The notes: generated by a model from the letters alone, not told the origin. DNA of 64,000 nt from Serripes groenlandicus (GCA_031761405.1 JASEVX010000007.1:63793573-63857572); one strand, 5' to 3'; positions 51,195 to 64,000 are shown, numbered from the stretch's first letter. Translations and numbers: made by a program.

Positions 51195-51296
51195 TTTAAC
51201 GTTTTCCCAAGACTGTTCGGTAAGGATGTACAATGTGCTTGTACACGGTATGTATCCCTGTTCAATGATGATACAGCCGCTATCACCGTGTTTAAC

Positions 51297-51304
51297 TTTT
51301 ATCT
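51297..51304 (-). promoter_or_regulatory. Possible TATA-like box of the EGF gene
   Basis: On the minus strand the sequence GATAAAAG lies about 100 bp upstream of the start codon at 51194. Position and composition fit a TATA box, but nothing else confirms a transcription start here. Confidence 0.25.
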
Positions 51305-51419
51305 TACCCTTGTCGTGGATTCACGTTTATCAATTTTACTTTCTCTTCCTGGGGAAACAAAGCCTCGATTACGGGGAGATTGCGATCCTAAACTCACGGA
51401 AACTCACGGAAATGTTACA

Positions 51420-52198
51420 CCTACACTTTGTATATTGTGAGTCAAAAGTACTCTGTATATTATATGAGTAAAAAATACTCCGTATATTATATGTGTCAAA
51501 AGTACTCCGTATATTATATGTGCAAAAATACTCTATATATTACGAGTCAAAAGTACTCTGTATATTATATGTGCCAAAAGTACTCTGTATATTATATGTG
51601 TCAAAAGTACTCTGTTCTTGATTTGTGTCAAAAATACTATGTATATCATATGTGTCAAAAGTACTCTGTATATAATATGTGTCAAAAAAACTCTGTATAT
51701 TATATGAATCAAAAGTACCCTGTATATAATATGCGTCAAAAGTACTCTGTATATAATATGAGTCAAAAATACTCTGTATATAATATGTGTCAAAAGTACT
51801 CTGCATAGTATATGTGTCAAAAATACTCTGTGTATTATTGAGTCAAAGGTACTCTGTATATAATATACTTCAAAAGTACTCCGTATATTATATGTGCAAA
51901 AATAATCTGTATATTATATGAGTAAAATATACTCCGTATATTATATGTGCAAAAAATAATCTGTATATTACGAGTCAAAAGTACTCTGTATATTATATGT
52001 GTCAAAAGTACACTGTATATTATATGTGTCAAAAGTACTCTGTTCATGATATGTGTCAAAAATACTATGTATATTATATGTGTCAAAAGTACTCTGTATA
52101 TAATATGTGTCTATTATATGTGTCAAAATTACTCTATATATCATATCTGTCAAAACTACTCTGTAAATTATATATGTAAAAAGTACTCTGTATAAAAG
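51420..52198. repeat. Family O minisatellite, array 2, upstream of the EGF gene start
   Basis: About 27 units with the core TCAAAAGTACTCTGTATATT followed by ATATGTG. It starts about 225 bp upstream of the start codon, so it lies in the likely promoter region. Confidence 0.9.
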
Positions 52199-52303
52199 TG
52201 TACATGTAAATCCAACGATCCCAGAACACCTCGATAACAAATGGGTCCCTTTAAACTTCGAGATGTCGCGAATTCACTGTTCTTTTGTTTGATTAACAGA
52301 TAT

Positions 52304-55300
52304 ATGGGTCATTCTCCAAAAATGTAGCAATTACTGTCCAGGGTCTATTTACCTAGTATAATTAGTCGCCGGGCAGAAGCCCGCGACTTCTATTTTTAAT
52401 AGGTTTTCGGAAATCACATGGGAGGGGGGGTTATTATTAAAAAAAAAATTTTTTAAATGTCTTGAACATATTACAATTGCGTTTGTTTAAAAACACTAAG
52501 TTATGACACATCTAAAATGAAATAAATATTCCGATGTTTAAAGTATGTGCAGTTTCTTTATTTTGACTGGCATTTACGTTTTTGTGTTTTATTTACGAAG
52601 ACAAATAGTCCCTATTAGCTAGACTGTGATACTTTATTTTCATAAACTATGTAATCAAAAGGCGATAACTACAAACCTTTACGTCGCACAGTCTAATTTG
52701 ATTACATACGCGTACCTGCTTGCAGGCGATTATCGATATTAAAATCACGTCGAATTCTCCTTTTAATAGATAAGTATCAACATAAACTGGTAACAGAAAC
52801 AAAAATAAGAATAATTGGTGAAAATATGTCTCAAATATAAGCCTGTTTATCGGTCGTGAACGTCGAAACGCCTTTTCCTCAGTTTGTGACCTAGTTTCAT
52901 ATTGTCAAAATGTGAACAAAGCGAAGTAACCGGAAGTAAAATGTAAACTTAGAAAAGTGACTTTTTTATGCATACAAAAAATGTCGCACGACAAATTGAT
53001 TTCTTAAACGTCACGAAACGAGTGCATGGGTCGAATATAGGAGAAAGACAGATACTATAGAAATGCTTTTTTCTCTCGAATGCAATAACGCTTTGCCTGA
53101 TGTTTTATTCAATTTCTTCGATGTTTGACACTACGACTCGGTTTTGAAACGATCGAGGGTCAACATTTCGAAAGAATGCTCAAACACCTTATTACAGATA
53201 GATAGCTAATATTACACACTTAAATGTTTAAATATATGTGATATTAAATGATTATTTGGCTTGAAACAAATTAAGAGAAGAACGAACTCTGATAAACAAT
53301 AGATTTAGAAATAAAGAAAATCTGCTCTTTCGCACCCAATTAATTTCATACTTGCCACCTATTAAATAGTAATGGGACTCGCAACTGGCATTTCTCTTGC
53401 GCCAAACATATATTGTATGCATCAACGATTTAGATAAACAATTTAGCTGATATGTTGTTTCAAGTGTGGTCTACTTTTTAAACATTTTAACATCTGTGAA
53501 ATATTTATTATAATTATTATTAAAAAGGAGGAAGTTCATGTCTTCAGCAATTTAACCGTTTTCTCAATGTTTTAAGCGTTTAAAGGTTTTCATTGTTGCT
53601 TCAAACATGGAAATATTTAATAGCTTTTTATTGCATGTAGATTTAAATCCCAAAATGTATTAATTTGTTGTGGTTTTATTGACATATACAAAACATCCAA
53701 AATCCTGAAATTTGTAGATCTATGTGGAATTTCAAAAATCCTGGAATTAGTCCTTATGAAAACATTATGTGTATGTTTAGACTAATGAAAGTCAAGAATA
53801 CATGTGTGTTAAAAAATAAATCAATGCAGTCTTTTCCGGCGACATTGATGCTTTGCATCAACTTTCTCTTGTTTCCTTTTTAATTTAAAAAACATAATAA
53901 TTAATGCAAGGTTATGTAAAATATACCTTTGCTTACTAATAAATATATTAGTAAATATGTTTATTGAAGTTAAAACATATTTTTACAAGATCCCCCCTGA
54001 AGGAAGTTGTCTGAAATCAGTGTCCAAAACACTGTATCTGATTTTTAACTCATTATATTACTACCGTTTATTTAAATTACAGCAAAATTTCTGTGTGGTT
54101 TTTGGTAAATATATGTTCGGAGATAATATACATAATTCAGTTTTGTTCGAAAATTATTATTTTCTAATTGAGAAACTTAGGTTTCTTTGTCCATAAATTG
54201 ATGTCCCTGCCGTTACCAGTGCCCCAAAATAAAATAATAACAGCTCCCTTAGGATTGTAGAACAATTTGGAGGTACTCCCTACTAGTTATTCATCCTATT
54301 TCTTCAATGGTGTCATGTGCAACAGATACAATTTAAGCTGAAGAATTTTAACATTTATGAGTTAAGTACACCTAGTGCAGTACCTTTTATATTTGTCCAT
54401 GATGTTACCATTTATTTTTACAGAAAACATGTTAGGTTTCAAAACAACATTTGTCCATTCCTACAATTAACAGACCATATAAAATACCATGTAATATTTA
54501 GGTTGAAGGAAGAGCCCATTTCTTCACAAAACCCAAAAGTGTGTGCAATCATCCCTGCTGTTACCGTCCATGCTGTTACCTTAAAACAAAGTAACATGAG
54601 GGACATAAAAAAGTTACAGCATGGACATTTAAGCCAATTGACTGTCTGTATCTAGATAATGGTATATGCCATCTGATTTATATAATGAACAGGGTACTAG
54701 TATTATGTAATACTGACATGGAAAGGGAATACATTGATTTTTATATAAGGTTTATTTAAATTTTAAGATTCATACATCGTAGTAACACAATGGACAATGA
54801 ACAGTAACAGCAGGGATATATCAGCACCCTAAATGTTTGTAATGATATAGTGGTGTAAGCCATCAAGATTAACATTTTAAATCATTATTACTCTGATATT
54901 TTCAATGTAATACTTACACTCTAAAGGTTAATTTAAAATTTATATAAGATTAACCTACACTTTATTTTATTGTGGTAACACCAGGGACATTAACTACTTA
55001 CAGTATAGACAATCAACCTAAATGCGCATATTGAGTAAAAGTGTTTTCTGTCATTTTGTTTATATAATAACAGAGTAATTAGTTTTCCCATAATGCTTGT
55101 AAAAACACAAAATGTGATTAATTGTTTTATACTATATTAATATTCTTATAATGTTATTTTTTATAGTAACACCATGGACAATGCATAGAAATATCATACT
55201 AATAGAGGTAACTTATATTTGTACTATAATTTAATTTCCATATTATTAAGACCGCCTTGTAGTACAAACCCAGTAAGGATCACAATAGCTTTTTTGGTTC

Positions 55301-55755
55301 ATTAATAAGTTGTATACGCATCAATTTATTATATAAAGCTAAAATTCAAGGACGATGTCCTTGCTGTTACTTTACCGTCCATGATGTTACCAATCTCCAT
55401 TACTTTGTATTAGTTTAATTTTAGAAAGGATGCAAATAAAACTTGCCTTATTTATTAAGTATAACAAAATATAGTAGCTGGATGGTTCTAATTGTAGAAA
55501 TGCAGAAAAAAAACAAATAAAGCTGCCTTTGTCTCAAGTTGTTAATGGTAACACCATGGACAGGTGACTTTGACCTCGTTATCATTTATCCCTACAACAT
55601 CAAAATTAGATGGAGTTGAGATGTCATATTTTAACTCTTATTTTGTCTTTTCTAGTGTAATCAGTTGGATAAAAAAAATCATAAAATATCATATATTAAT
55701 TTTGTCTTTTTATTTTTGCAAATTGCTACATATTTTGAGAATGACCCATATATAT
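52304..55755. mobile_element. 3.45 kb TIR-bounded element M with a periodic GTAACAnCATGGACA motif
   Basis: ATATATGGGTCATTCTC at the left end mirrors GAGAATGACCCATATAT at the right, and a TGTAGCAATT block continues the match to about 30 bp. The right half (54.2-55.56 kb) carries about a dozen copies of GGTAACACCATGGACA or its inverse. Open stretches of 79 and 112 codons (53957-54196, 54317-54655) have no domain I know. No transposase was recognised. Confidence 0.6.
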
Positions 55756-56399
55756 TGACTATAAACACGATCTATTCTAGGATTATAAATATCTCGTCAA
55801 AGCGAGTGCCTAAACATCTTATTTGTCAAAATCCGGAATCAAAATCTAAACAATTAATCAAAGTACTGAAAGTACTGAAGGTAGAATTGAGATCGGTTAA
55901 GAGGAGATGCAGAAGTGCATATAAAAATATTTATCTAAAAATATCCCACCATGACAGACAAGTAATGATGCATCAGGCCAGAATGAAAAATGTCTAAGAT
56001 CATAAATTCTTGTTGGTCTTGTGAAAATAAATAGACCCAAACTCCGAATATATCATTCGGTCCACAAAATACCTTTTTTTTAATTATCATATTATCCAAT
56101 AGCTCTACGGAAATCCCACCAAGAATATTCATGACAGTACACTGTCTTCTTATGCATTGACTGTACTGAAATAACTGATGCATGCAGAGTATGCAATCTA
56201 TTATATACAAGCTATTAATGATTGCATCGCCAAAACAGAGGACAGTCGTGGCCCTGGATCGATCACATGAGTGGTAGCTATGAAGCATATGTGTTACTGC
56301 TAATATCGGAGAAAATTTAATCAAGAGCGTGAATGAAACTGCTAGGAGTTGACACTGTAAATGAAACTTATCAATAAAGGACAATTGTTATAATATTAA
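55756..56399. other. Unrecognised DNA with a basic open stretch
   Basis: At about 55790-55997 (+) an open frame encodes a basic segment with KRVPKHLICQNPESKSKQ and a stop at 55997. There is no clear start or splice support and no domain recognised. It could be a lone exon or chance. Confidence 0.2.
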
Positions 56400-57200
56400 A
56401 TCTTTGAACAGTTTGTAAGAGGACAACTAAAGTCTCATTCCCTTGAAGTTTGGTTGATATCAGTCCAATGGTTTGGGAGGAGATTGTGTGTAAAGCTAAA
56501 GGTTCATGTTATCCCTATAATGATGCAGCATGGCAGCTATCGTTTCACACCTATCAATATGGCTTGAACAAATTACAAATGTATCCTGGAATCAGGCAAA
56601 AACTTGAATAGAAAAGGAACTATTAAGTTTTGTAATTTTGCCCCTTTTCTGATCCAGTCTGGCTGCCATGTTTTTCAACCAATCAATACGGCTTAAGCAA
56701 ATATTGTAGAGGGTCACTCAAGAAACATAAGAACTAAATTATCTTTGAATCTGAAGCGGATTCAGAGTAGACGAATTTTACAGTTTATGCATTTTACTCC
56801 CTTCCTGCTGCCGCAGCACACAAGTTGTTTTATAATTTATATCTTTGAACAAATTTGAAAGATGACCAAAGGAACACTCCTGTGAATTTTTGTTGAAATT
56901 ACCCAATGGATTGGGACGAAATATTATTTGAAGCTAGAAGTTCAATTTACCCCTTTTCTGATGCCGCCTGGTAACTATGCTTTTCAACCAGTTAATATTT
57001 CTTAAAGAATTATGAAGAGAGTCACGGAGGGAACAATAAGACAAGCACTTTCAGAAGAACAGAGCTATAAAATGTTGTCATTTTACCCTTTTCTGATGCC
57101 GTCTCGCTCCTCTTTTTTCAAGCAACTGTTATTCGTAGAAAGTCTCCGACGGAACATTTCTACAAAGTAACTGGAATACGACAATAATTTTAAATATTGG
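56400..57200. repeat. Family G dispersed repeat
   Basis: Four or five units with CTGCCATGTTTTTCAACCAA, TTTTACCCTTTTCTGATGCC and AGAGGGTCAC. Family A pieces follow at 57458-57522 and 57559-57660. 57661-58332 is unrecognised. Confidence 0.6.
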
Positions 57201-58332
57201 GCATTTTACTACCTTTCTCAGATACCGCACAAACAAGAGTTCTACACATTTCTTTGAAAATAATTAAGAAAAGGAACCGCCAAAATAATATTCCTTGTTT
57301 TTTTGTCCAGAGGATAAGGATGAGATGTTATTTGAAGCTAAAGCCAATGATAACATTGTACCACTTTATATTAGGAGAATATTTTTAAAAATTTGGCAAA
57401 TTTCACCCTTTCTGATGCCGCAGCAAGTTCTTCGTAGAAAATAAATATACCACGCAATTTCTTATTTTCAAAAGTCGTCTGCTGCAGAGGCGTTTTAAAG
57501 GGTCTGTTTGTGAGTAAGGGTTGATATATCAGGTTTATTTTTCTGAATTTTTCAGAATAGCATAGAGAACATTGTGACAAAAGGAGATATTGCTCTTTAT
57601 GTTTCCTTATGCTACAATGTTTTCAAAAGTTGTCAGCAGAAAGTGCATCTGCTAGTGAAAAAAAAAGCTATTTCTGTTACTAGAGGGAACAAATGGTTAC
57701 AATTTACAAAGGGTTATTTGTTCAGGCCATCGTACAAACTGTGGGGTCGGGCGTAGTGGTATCCTTATTCCTCTATTACACTTCAATATAATATTTTATT
57801 TGATTAATTTACTTATTTGACTTTTGCTTATGTTTGCATTCGTAATTCTGTGTAGAATATGTTGCACTATCTTTTTGGCGTACTATGATAGAAATGGTGT
57901 TCTCAGTCATTTACATCGCGTGACTTAAAAATCTCGTTTGTAACTATTGTAGCCTTGCTATCGCGATTATACCAAAAATCATTATTGGAACATAATTATA
58001 TATCCATAGTCTGGTACCCAACGTACTATATAAACTAAGAACTTCTTGCAAGAACCAACAATGGCGACTAATGGTCACCTCCCCTTATAGAACGCTAAAC
58101 AAGTAAATATAAAATTGATTTTCGTTAACTCTATGTACAACGGACCAATACAACTTTGACTGCATTCGGCAAAAGACTTACTTAACCTAACACGGAAAAG
58201 ATAGGATAAGGATATAAAATGTAAAATAAGTAACAGGGGTTTTCAAATCACATAATGTCTTTAATTAATAAATATAAAATGATACACAACACAGTTTACC
58301 GAATGGCTGGATTATTAACACGTTTTATTTTA

Positions 58333-58563
58333 GAGTCAGCTAAGCCCCGGTAGCGAGTTGGGCTGTCAATCGAACCCCCAGTTCGGCTATCATTATTTCT
58401 GAAGTGCAGCATTCGTCTTCCAGTCTATGCGGGAAAACAGTCATTGCTTGCAAAGGGTGTTGTTTGAGTACTGGTATGGGAAAGCCAGGGAACATGGGTA
58501 GGAGAACCAACCGCCGTGATATGACTGGAAAAAACCAACAGCGCTCAACCCCAATCAATCAAC
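58333..58563 (+). mobile_element. tRNA-derived SINE, 5'-truncated
   Basis: The reverse complement matches the SINE at 1430-1738, for example CATATCACGGC and CCTGGCTTTCCCATACCAGT, with an (AATC)n tail at about 58563. 58564-60141 holds no recognised gene; the 118-codon open stretch at 58673-59029 has no domain I know. Confidence 0.65.
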
Positions 58564-60141
58564 TTTGACTCGCGCATTCGTGTACAATGTATTCCCATAT
58601 ACCGTTGATGTGTACGACTGCAAACAGCAAATAAGAATAACCCCTGTCTGTTTGACTTTGTTCTGCTAATATTTGAGAACAGTGAATGGACTATTAAAAA
58701 CAAGAGCCAAACAGACCATTACACTGTGGTTAAAGATCAGCACCCGTTTTCACTCTATTTTTAATTGGCAAAAAAGACACAGTTGTCAATTCTGTAATAG
58801 TCTAAAGAGAGGGCGTCCTGCTTTTAAAACGTGTCATGAAAAAATGGTTACGGTCTCGCAGCTAGTAAAACAGGGCGCATGTTATGTTCAATATTCTCAT
58901 ATGTCGCTGGATAAGATACATTTCATTCATTCCGTGTGTTTGTCTGTCTGTCAGGTTGTCGATCCAACTAGGAAATGTGAAGTCAATCTTCAAATTAGGG
59001 ATAAGATAATTTCGGCAAACATACCGTAACCGTCGGGATTTATTTTACATGTGAGCCACTTCTAGGTATTTTGGGTCTCAATGCAATTGCATTTGCGTAA
59101 TTTGAATACTCAACGTCCGTTAACATGTAATCTAGTCCTATATGTATCTGTTAACAAATACACTAGAACTGTAGCCTAATTAGTTGTTCGTCAATTTACC
59201 TTGTACAGTCCCGTTTCGAAGATTCAATTAAACCCCAAATCGCTAGATGCGGCTCATATGGGATAACACATACATTACCAGTACCATACCATGTTAACCA
59301 TTTCCCATACACAGACGTATGTTGACGCATCGAAACCAGTCTTCCGTAATCATTAATGTGTGTTGTGTCTCTGTAAAGCTGGGATGCACTTATGGATTAA
59401 TTATCTGTCGTCTGACCGGCTGTCTGTCTGAGTGTGCATCCATCCGTCAGTCTGTCCGTCACGGTTTGCATAATTTGTATAAACGTTGTTTCTGTTTTGC
59501 AGGTTCATTTCATGGCCACACATATACATTGTGATCAGGAGAACGATACAATATTTCGCACATAAAACTGTTCTTGCTTTTGGTCGTGTAATTTCTTTTT
59601 TTCATGCTTTTCCTTCGACCATTGTCTCAATAAAGTTTCAATTTCAAACTAGGTTTATAGGTAACATATGACCTGCAGATGTGCAGTGCACAAGAAAAAC
59701 AACTCTAGATTGCCTTCGATTGTCTGTCGTTTATAAGCTTGATTCCAATATACAATGTGGAGCTTAAGTATCCACTGAACTTGAAAGATTATATTTAGGG
59801 TCGCTGATCGGATGTTTGGCAATCGTTTGTCCTTTATAATTTTATTTTGTTTATACGAGAAAAGCCTCAAACTTTGATAATTAGGTATCGTTAATAGACA
59901 TGACCGGCAAACATTGTTGGTTATGTTTGTTTGCAGGCCGATGTTTGTCCATATAAACTATGCCATATCTTTTCATCTTACATATGCCCCTATACCATAG
60001 TGCTTTCAGCGCTTTGAGAGCAGACAAAAGGTTAATATTACCAATGGGCTGACTATCCGTGTGCAACACCGATGAAAGCTATCTGTTTCTTTGAATAGCT
60101 CCACTTTACTGGTCACCATGTTGGGTTCAGAGAGTTTTCGT

Positions 60142-61045
60142 GCTTATTGTTGCGCGGGTGCATCAGCACCAGCGCATATATTGGTTGTGTTTAGAACTAC
60201 CACTGGTGCAATGGGCTTGCGCATGCGCCGTGTTAATCGTCTTGATCGCGCATGCGCCGTATTTTACCGTCAGCTCTTGGAAATTTCCGTAGTATTTCGT
60301 CATTAGACTGGTTCTCGCTCGAGATAGAATACTAAGATTATTCAACCAGTCTATTTCTATTCGAGTAGGTTTTTTTATAATCAAAATGTAAATTAAAACC
60401 ATAGTGTAACGTGTACCGGCGTTAAGCAATCGCGGGTCACCCATCCAGACACTAACCGCGATGAACGTTGCTTAACTTTACGAACATGTCAATCACTCTA
60501 CCAACGTCGCTATAAAAGCTGGCTTCCACAGCAACAACAATTTTGGTTTTATTTACCCTCGCCATGCAGAATTAACTATTTGGCGAGCAAAAAAAAAAGG
60601 CTGTAGAAATGATTTTTATACCTATACCCCGTTCCCGTTACATTTCTACCTATTTTCTCTTGACTTCGACCCGAAGTCACACAACTGAACACAAGCAGTA
60701 TACCAGAGCGGAGTCTATGTAACATCACTGGGAACCACCAGGAAAATGGGAATATTTTCATGAATGCGTTATTGTGCTAAACTTTGCTATTTTAAGAATA
60801 TATTAAAGACGCACATGCGCTGACAAATGTTTACAATAATTTTGGGCGATCGAGGTCAACACGTTGAGAAAAGGTATTTTTGTTTTCGTTTTACGTATTT
60901 AACTAAAAAACTATTGTTATCATATATTTATATCATATTTAAAAGCGGTTTTCGTGTTTTTCAAAACAAAACAGTATTTTTTAAGCCATAAAATGCTTAT
61001 TCCCGCGCTAACATCTAATTGCTGCATCTTGCCGCAACTCTTGTA
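60142..61045 (+). repeat. Family L repeat, copy 2
   Basis: Direct repeat of 42743-43570, 17 kb away. By eye most of the length aligns, with small indels and one insertion at about 60530-60600. Confidence 0.82.
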
Positions 61046-61350
61046 GATTAAATATATTGTTTAGTCTCAATAAAAGTAAATGTGTCAGAGAAATATTTCT
61101 AAAAATGAATAGACTGTTTCCGGTGTACCCAAAAACAGGAAGCGGTAGACGATTGCTATAGATCAGACTGCATAGTTATGTGGTCTGATCTCGATCTACA
61201 GAAATTATGATTATCATCACCATCATCTTATTTTGGTTCAATGAATAATTATATATGTATGTGCACGAGTACGCTATCAAAGTAAATTGTGGGATATGGA
61301 TGTGTGGTTTAGATCGATATCAGACTGTATACAGTTATCTAGTTTGATAT

Positions 61351-61590
61351 TGGTATGCACTATTGTATTTGTTTGGTATGCACTATTGTATTTGTTTGGT
61401 ATGCACTATTGTATTTTTTTTTTTTTATTGTCGGAAAAATTGTTTAATATTCATAATTTATTTTATCTTTGCTTCTTGTAAAGGGATTTCGTTTTGAAAA
61501 TTGTAAATACTTATTTGTAACTTACTATAGGCAAATGTGCCTGAATGTAATAAAATGTATTGTATTGTATTGTATTGTATTGTATATTAG
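61351..61590. repeat. Short tandem repeats
   Basis: A 23-bp unit (GGTATGCACTATTGTATTTG plus three bases) occurs three times at 61351-61415, and a (TGTAT)n run lies at 61555-61585. Confidence 0.8.
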
Positions 61591-61680
61591 CTGGCTATAC
61601 TTTTCTCTTAATAACGGTCACGGGGCAATAATTTAAAACATAATCAAAACATGTTTGTAGGCCAGAATGTTAGATTGTAT

Positions 61681-61868
61681 TGAGCCCATTCCCACATACA
61701 ACATCTCTCCAGCGGACGACTCTGAAAACTTCAGGACAAAAATATTAGAACTCTCTATCAATTATATTGTAATTATTGCATTAAGTTGAAAACTATGTGG
61801 CAAAAGGAGAAATTGCTCATTATAAGTAGTTCTTCTGCTGCAGATACGTCTGAAGATGGGACAGGGTT
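61681..61868. mobile_element. Family A MITE, eroded copy
   Basis: AGCCCATTCCCACATACAAC on the left and a decayed right end ATGGGACAGGGTTT. Confidence 0.55.
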
Positions 61869-62039
61869 TCAGGACAGTAATCAGTGATATTAGAGTGGTT
61901 CAGTGGTAAGAAGAAAGTGATGTAGTACAATGAAGATAATGGTGTTGTCATAGGAAGATGATAGCGTTTAGCGATCCAAGGGTTATGAGCACCTTTAAAA
62001 GTCGATACTATATGAAGATAAATATATAAAGATATAATA

Positions 62040-62253
62040 TGAGCCGTTCCACGAGAAAACCAACATTGTGGAAAGCGTAAACAATCGACCCGGATCAGCC
62101 TAAGCATGCCACGCAAGCTAACCCGGACATACACTTTTAGCCTCCTGTAAATTTTCTGTTTCAAAATTCAATACGCTATACCTCTATCCCCTTAGACGAA
62201 ATCTGTCTGCCCGGATTAGCGTCTATATTGTTGGTTTTCTCGTGGAGCGACTC
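62040..62253. mobile_element. Family B MITE
   Basis: ATGAGCCGTTCCACGAGAAA on the left and CTCGTGGAGCGACTCA on the right. Confidence 0.78.
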
Positions 62254-62294
62254 ACATGTTTCACTCCATAACCACTTGTGGAAATCTTACATAG

Positions 62295-64000
62295 AAAGAG
62301 AGTGGTAAAGTGACAGGAAGAAAGTGGTGTAGTGATAGGAAGAGAGTGGTGAAATGATATGATGAGAGATGGGATGAGATTGGTGTAGTGATAAAAAGAG
62401 AGTGGTGTAGTTATAGGAAACAAAGTGGTGTAGTGATAGGAAAGAGAAAGGTGTAGTGATAGAAGGAGAATGGTGTAGTGATAGGAAGATAGTGGTGTAT
62501 TTAGAGGAAGAGAGTGGTGAAGTGATATGAAGCGAAAGGAAGAAAAATATGTAGTGATAGGAAGAGAGTGGTGAAGTGATATGAAGAGAAAAGAAAAAAA
62601 ATATGTAGTGATAGGAAGAGAGTGGTGTATTTATAGGAAGCGAGTGGTGTATTGATAGGAATAGAGTGGTGTATTGATATGAAGAGAGTGGTGTATTGAT
62701 AGGAAGAGTGTGATGTATTGATAGGAAGAGAGTGGTGTATTGATAGTAAGCGAGTGGTGTATTGATAGGAAGCGAGTGGTGTATTGATAGGAAGAGAGTG
62801 GTGTATTGATAGGAAGAGAGTGGTGTATTGATAATAAGATAGTGGTGTAGTGAAAGGAAGATAGTGGTGTAGTGAAAGGAAGATAGTGGTGTAGTGATAG
62901 GAATAGGGTGAAAGTGTGTTGTAGTGATAGGAAGATAGTGATGTAGTAATAGGAAGAGAGTGGTGTAGTGATAGGAAGATAGTGATATGGTGATAGGAAG
63001 AGAGTGGTGTAGTGATAGGAAGAGAGATGTATATTGATTAGAAGAGAGTGATATAGTGATAGGAAAATAATAGTGTAGCGATAGGAAAAGTGTGTTGTAG
63101 TGATAGGAAGATAGTGATGTAGTGATAGGAAGAGAGTGGTGTAGTGATAGGAAGAGAGTGGTGTAGTGATATGAAGCGAGTGGTGTAGTGATAGGAAGAG
63201 AGTGGTGTAGTGATAGGAAGACAATGGTTTCGTGATAGGAAGAGTATGGTGTAGTGATAGGAAGAGAGTGGTGTAGTGATAGGAAGAGTGTGGTGTAGTG
63301 ATAGGAAGAGAGTGGTGTAGTGAAAGGAAGAGAGTGGTGTAGTGATAGGAAGAGTGTGGTGTAGTGATAGGAAGAGTGTGGTGTAGCGATAGGAAGATAA
63401 TGGTGTAGTGATAGGAAGAGTGTGGTGTATTGATAGGAAGCGAGTGGTGTAGTGAAAGGAAGACAGTGGTGTAGTGATAGGAAGATAATGGTGTAGTGAT
63501 AGGAAGAGTGTGGTGTATTGATAGGAAGCGAGTGGTGTAGTGAAAGGAAGACAGTGGTGTAGTGATAGGAAGACAATGGTGTAGTGATAGGAAGAGTGTG
63601 GTGTAGTGATAGGAAGAGTGTGGTGTAGCGATAGGAAGATAATGGTGTAGTGATAGGAAGAGTGTGGTGTATTGATAGGAAGCGAGTGGTGTAGTGATAG
63701 GAAGAGTGTGGTGTAGCGATAGGAAGAGTGTGGTGTAGCGATAGGAAGGGTGTGGTGTATTGATAGGAAGAGAGTGGTGTAGAGATAGGAAGAGTGTGGT
63801 GTAGTGATAGGAAGAGTGTGGTGTAGTGATAGGAAGAGTGTGGTGTAGTGATAGGAAGAGTGTGGTGTAGTGATAGGAAGAGTGTGGTGTATTGATAGGA
63901 AGAGAGTGGTGTAGTGATAGGAAGAGAGTGGTGTAGTTATAGGAAGAGTGTGGTGTAGTGATAGGAAGAGTGTGGTGTAGTGATAGGAAGAGTGTGGTGT
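62295..64000. repeat. 22-bp minisatellite, running off the window
   Basis: About 77 copies of GTGGTGTAGTGATAGGAAGA plus GT or GA. Because 22 is not a multiple of three, three units make a 22-residue period, and the minus strand stays open for 429 codons with a Ser/Leu/His/Tyr/Thr pattern. There is no start context or non-repeat part, so this is not a gene. Units become more uniform toward the right edge. Confidence 0.95.

Noticed and set aside
58673..59029. A 118-codon basic open frame
   Set aside because: No recognisable domain; plausible by chance in this much non-coding DNA.
62287..63576. A 429-codon Ser/Leu/His/Tyr-rich open frame
   Set aside because: It is entirely a 22-bp tandem repeat with no non-repeat coding part.

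Overview
The window looks like genomic DNA from a bivalve mollusc. Coding DNA is sparse, introns are long and bounded by GT-AG, and the non-coding DNA is packed with short inverted-repeat elements, tRNA-derived SINEs and minisatellites of the kind found in bivalve genomes. A dreissenid-like mussel is my guess, but the species cannot be fixed from this sequence alone. There are no bacterial operons, rRNA genes or CRISPR arrays.

Two protein-coding genes can be supported, arranged tail to tail. (1) The 3' end of an ankyrin-repeat/SOCS-box (ASB-like) gene lies on the + strand at 373-3708: three exons with matching phases, ending in a SOCS box. (2) The main find is a ten-exon gene on the - strand that fills most of the window, with its start codon at 51194 and its stop at 11244. 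All nine introns have GT...AG ends and compatible phases. The spliced CDS is 6,333 nt and encodes about 2,110 residues: signal peptide, an RGD, an N-terminal region resembling the MNLL/C2 domain of Notch ligands (Delta/Jagged), about 42 EGF modules almost all carried by one 5.2 kb exon, a Ser/Thr/Pro-rich stalk, a SEA-like juxtamembrane domain, one transmembrane helix, and a 58-residue tail with an N-P-V-Y motif. I see no DSL domain between the MNLL-like region and the EGF array.

The rest is repeat-driven. Exons 6-9 of the big gene sit between two arms of a roughly 3 kb inverted duplication (17.33-20.36 kb and 29.73-33.78 kb); the right arm carries an extra 1.2 kb repeat element. A 1.79 kb foldback element (14166-15954) has 260 bp terminal inverted repeats, a 6 bp target duplication and seven internal hairpins. 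A family of ~226 bp elements with TTAA flanks and CCCTTTCCC ends (piggyBac-like MITEs) occurs dozens of times. Further families, named B to P below, include other MITEs, SINEs, a LINE 3' end, an unusual 3.45 kb TIR-bounded element (52304-55755) with a regularly spaced motif, and several minisatellites. One 22-bp minisatellite fills the last 1.7 kb and runs off the window.

Region by region: 1-3.7 kb ASB-like gene; 3.7-11.2 kb repeats and unrecognised DNA; 11.2-51.2 kb the EGF gene with repeat-filled introns; 51.4-52.2 kb minisatellite directly upstream of its start; 52.3-55.8 kb the TIR element; 55.8-62.3 kb dispersed repeats; 62.3-64 kb minisatellite.
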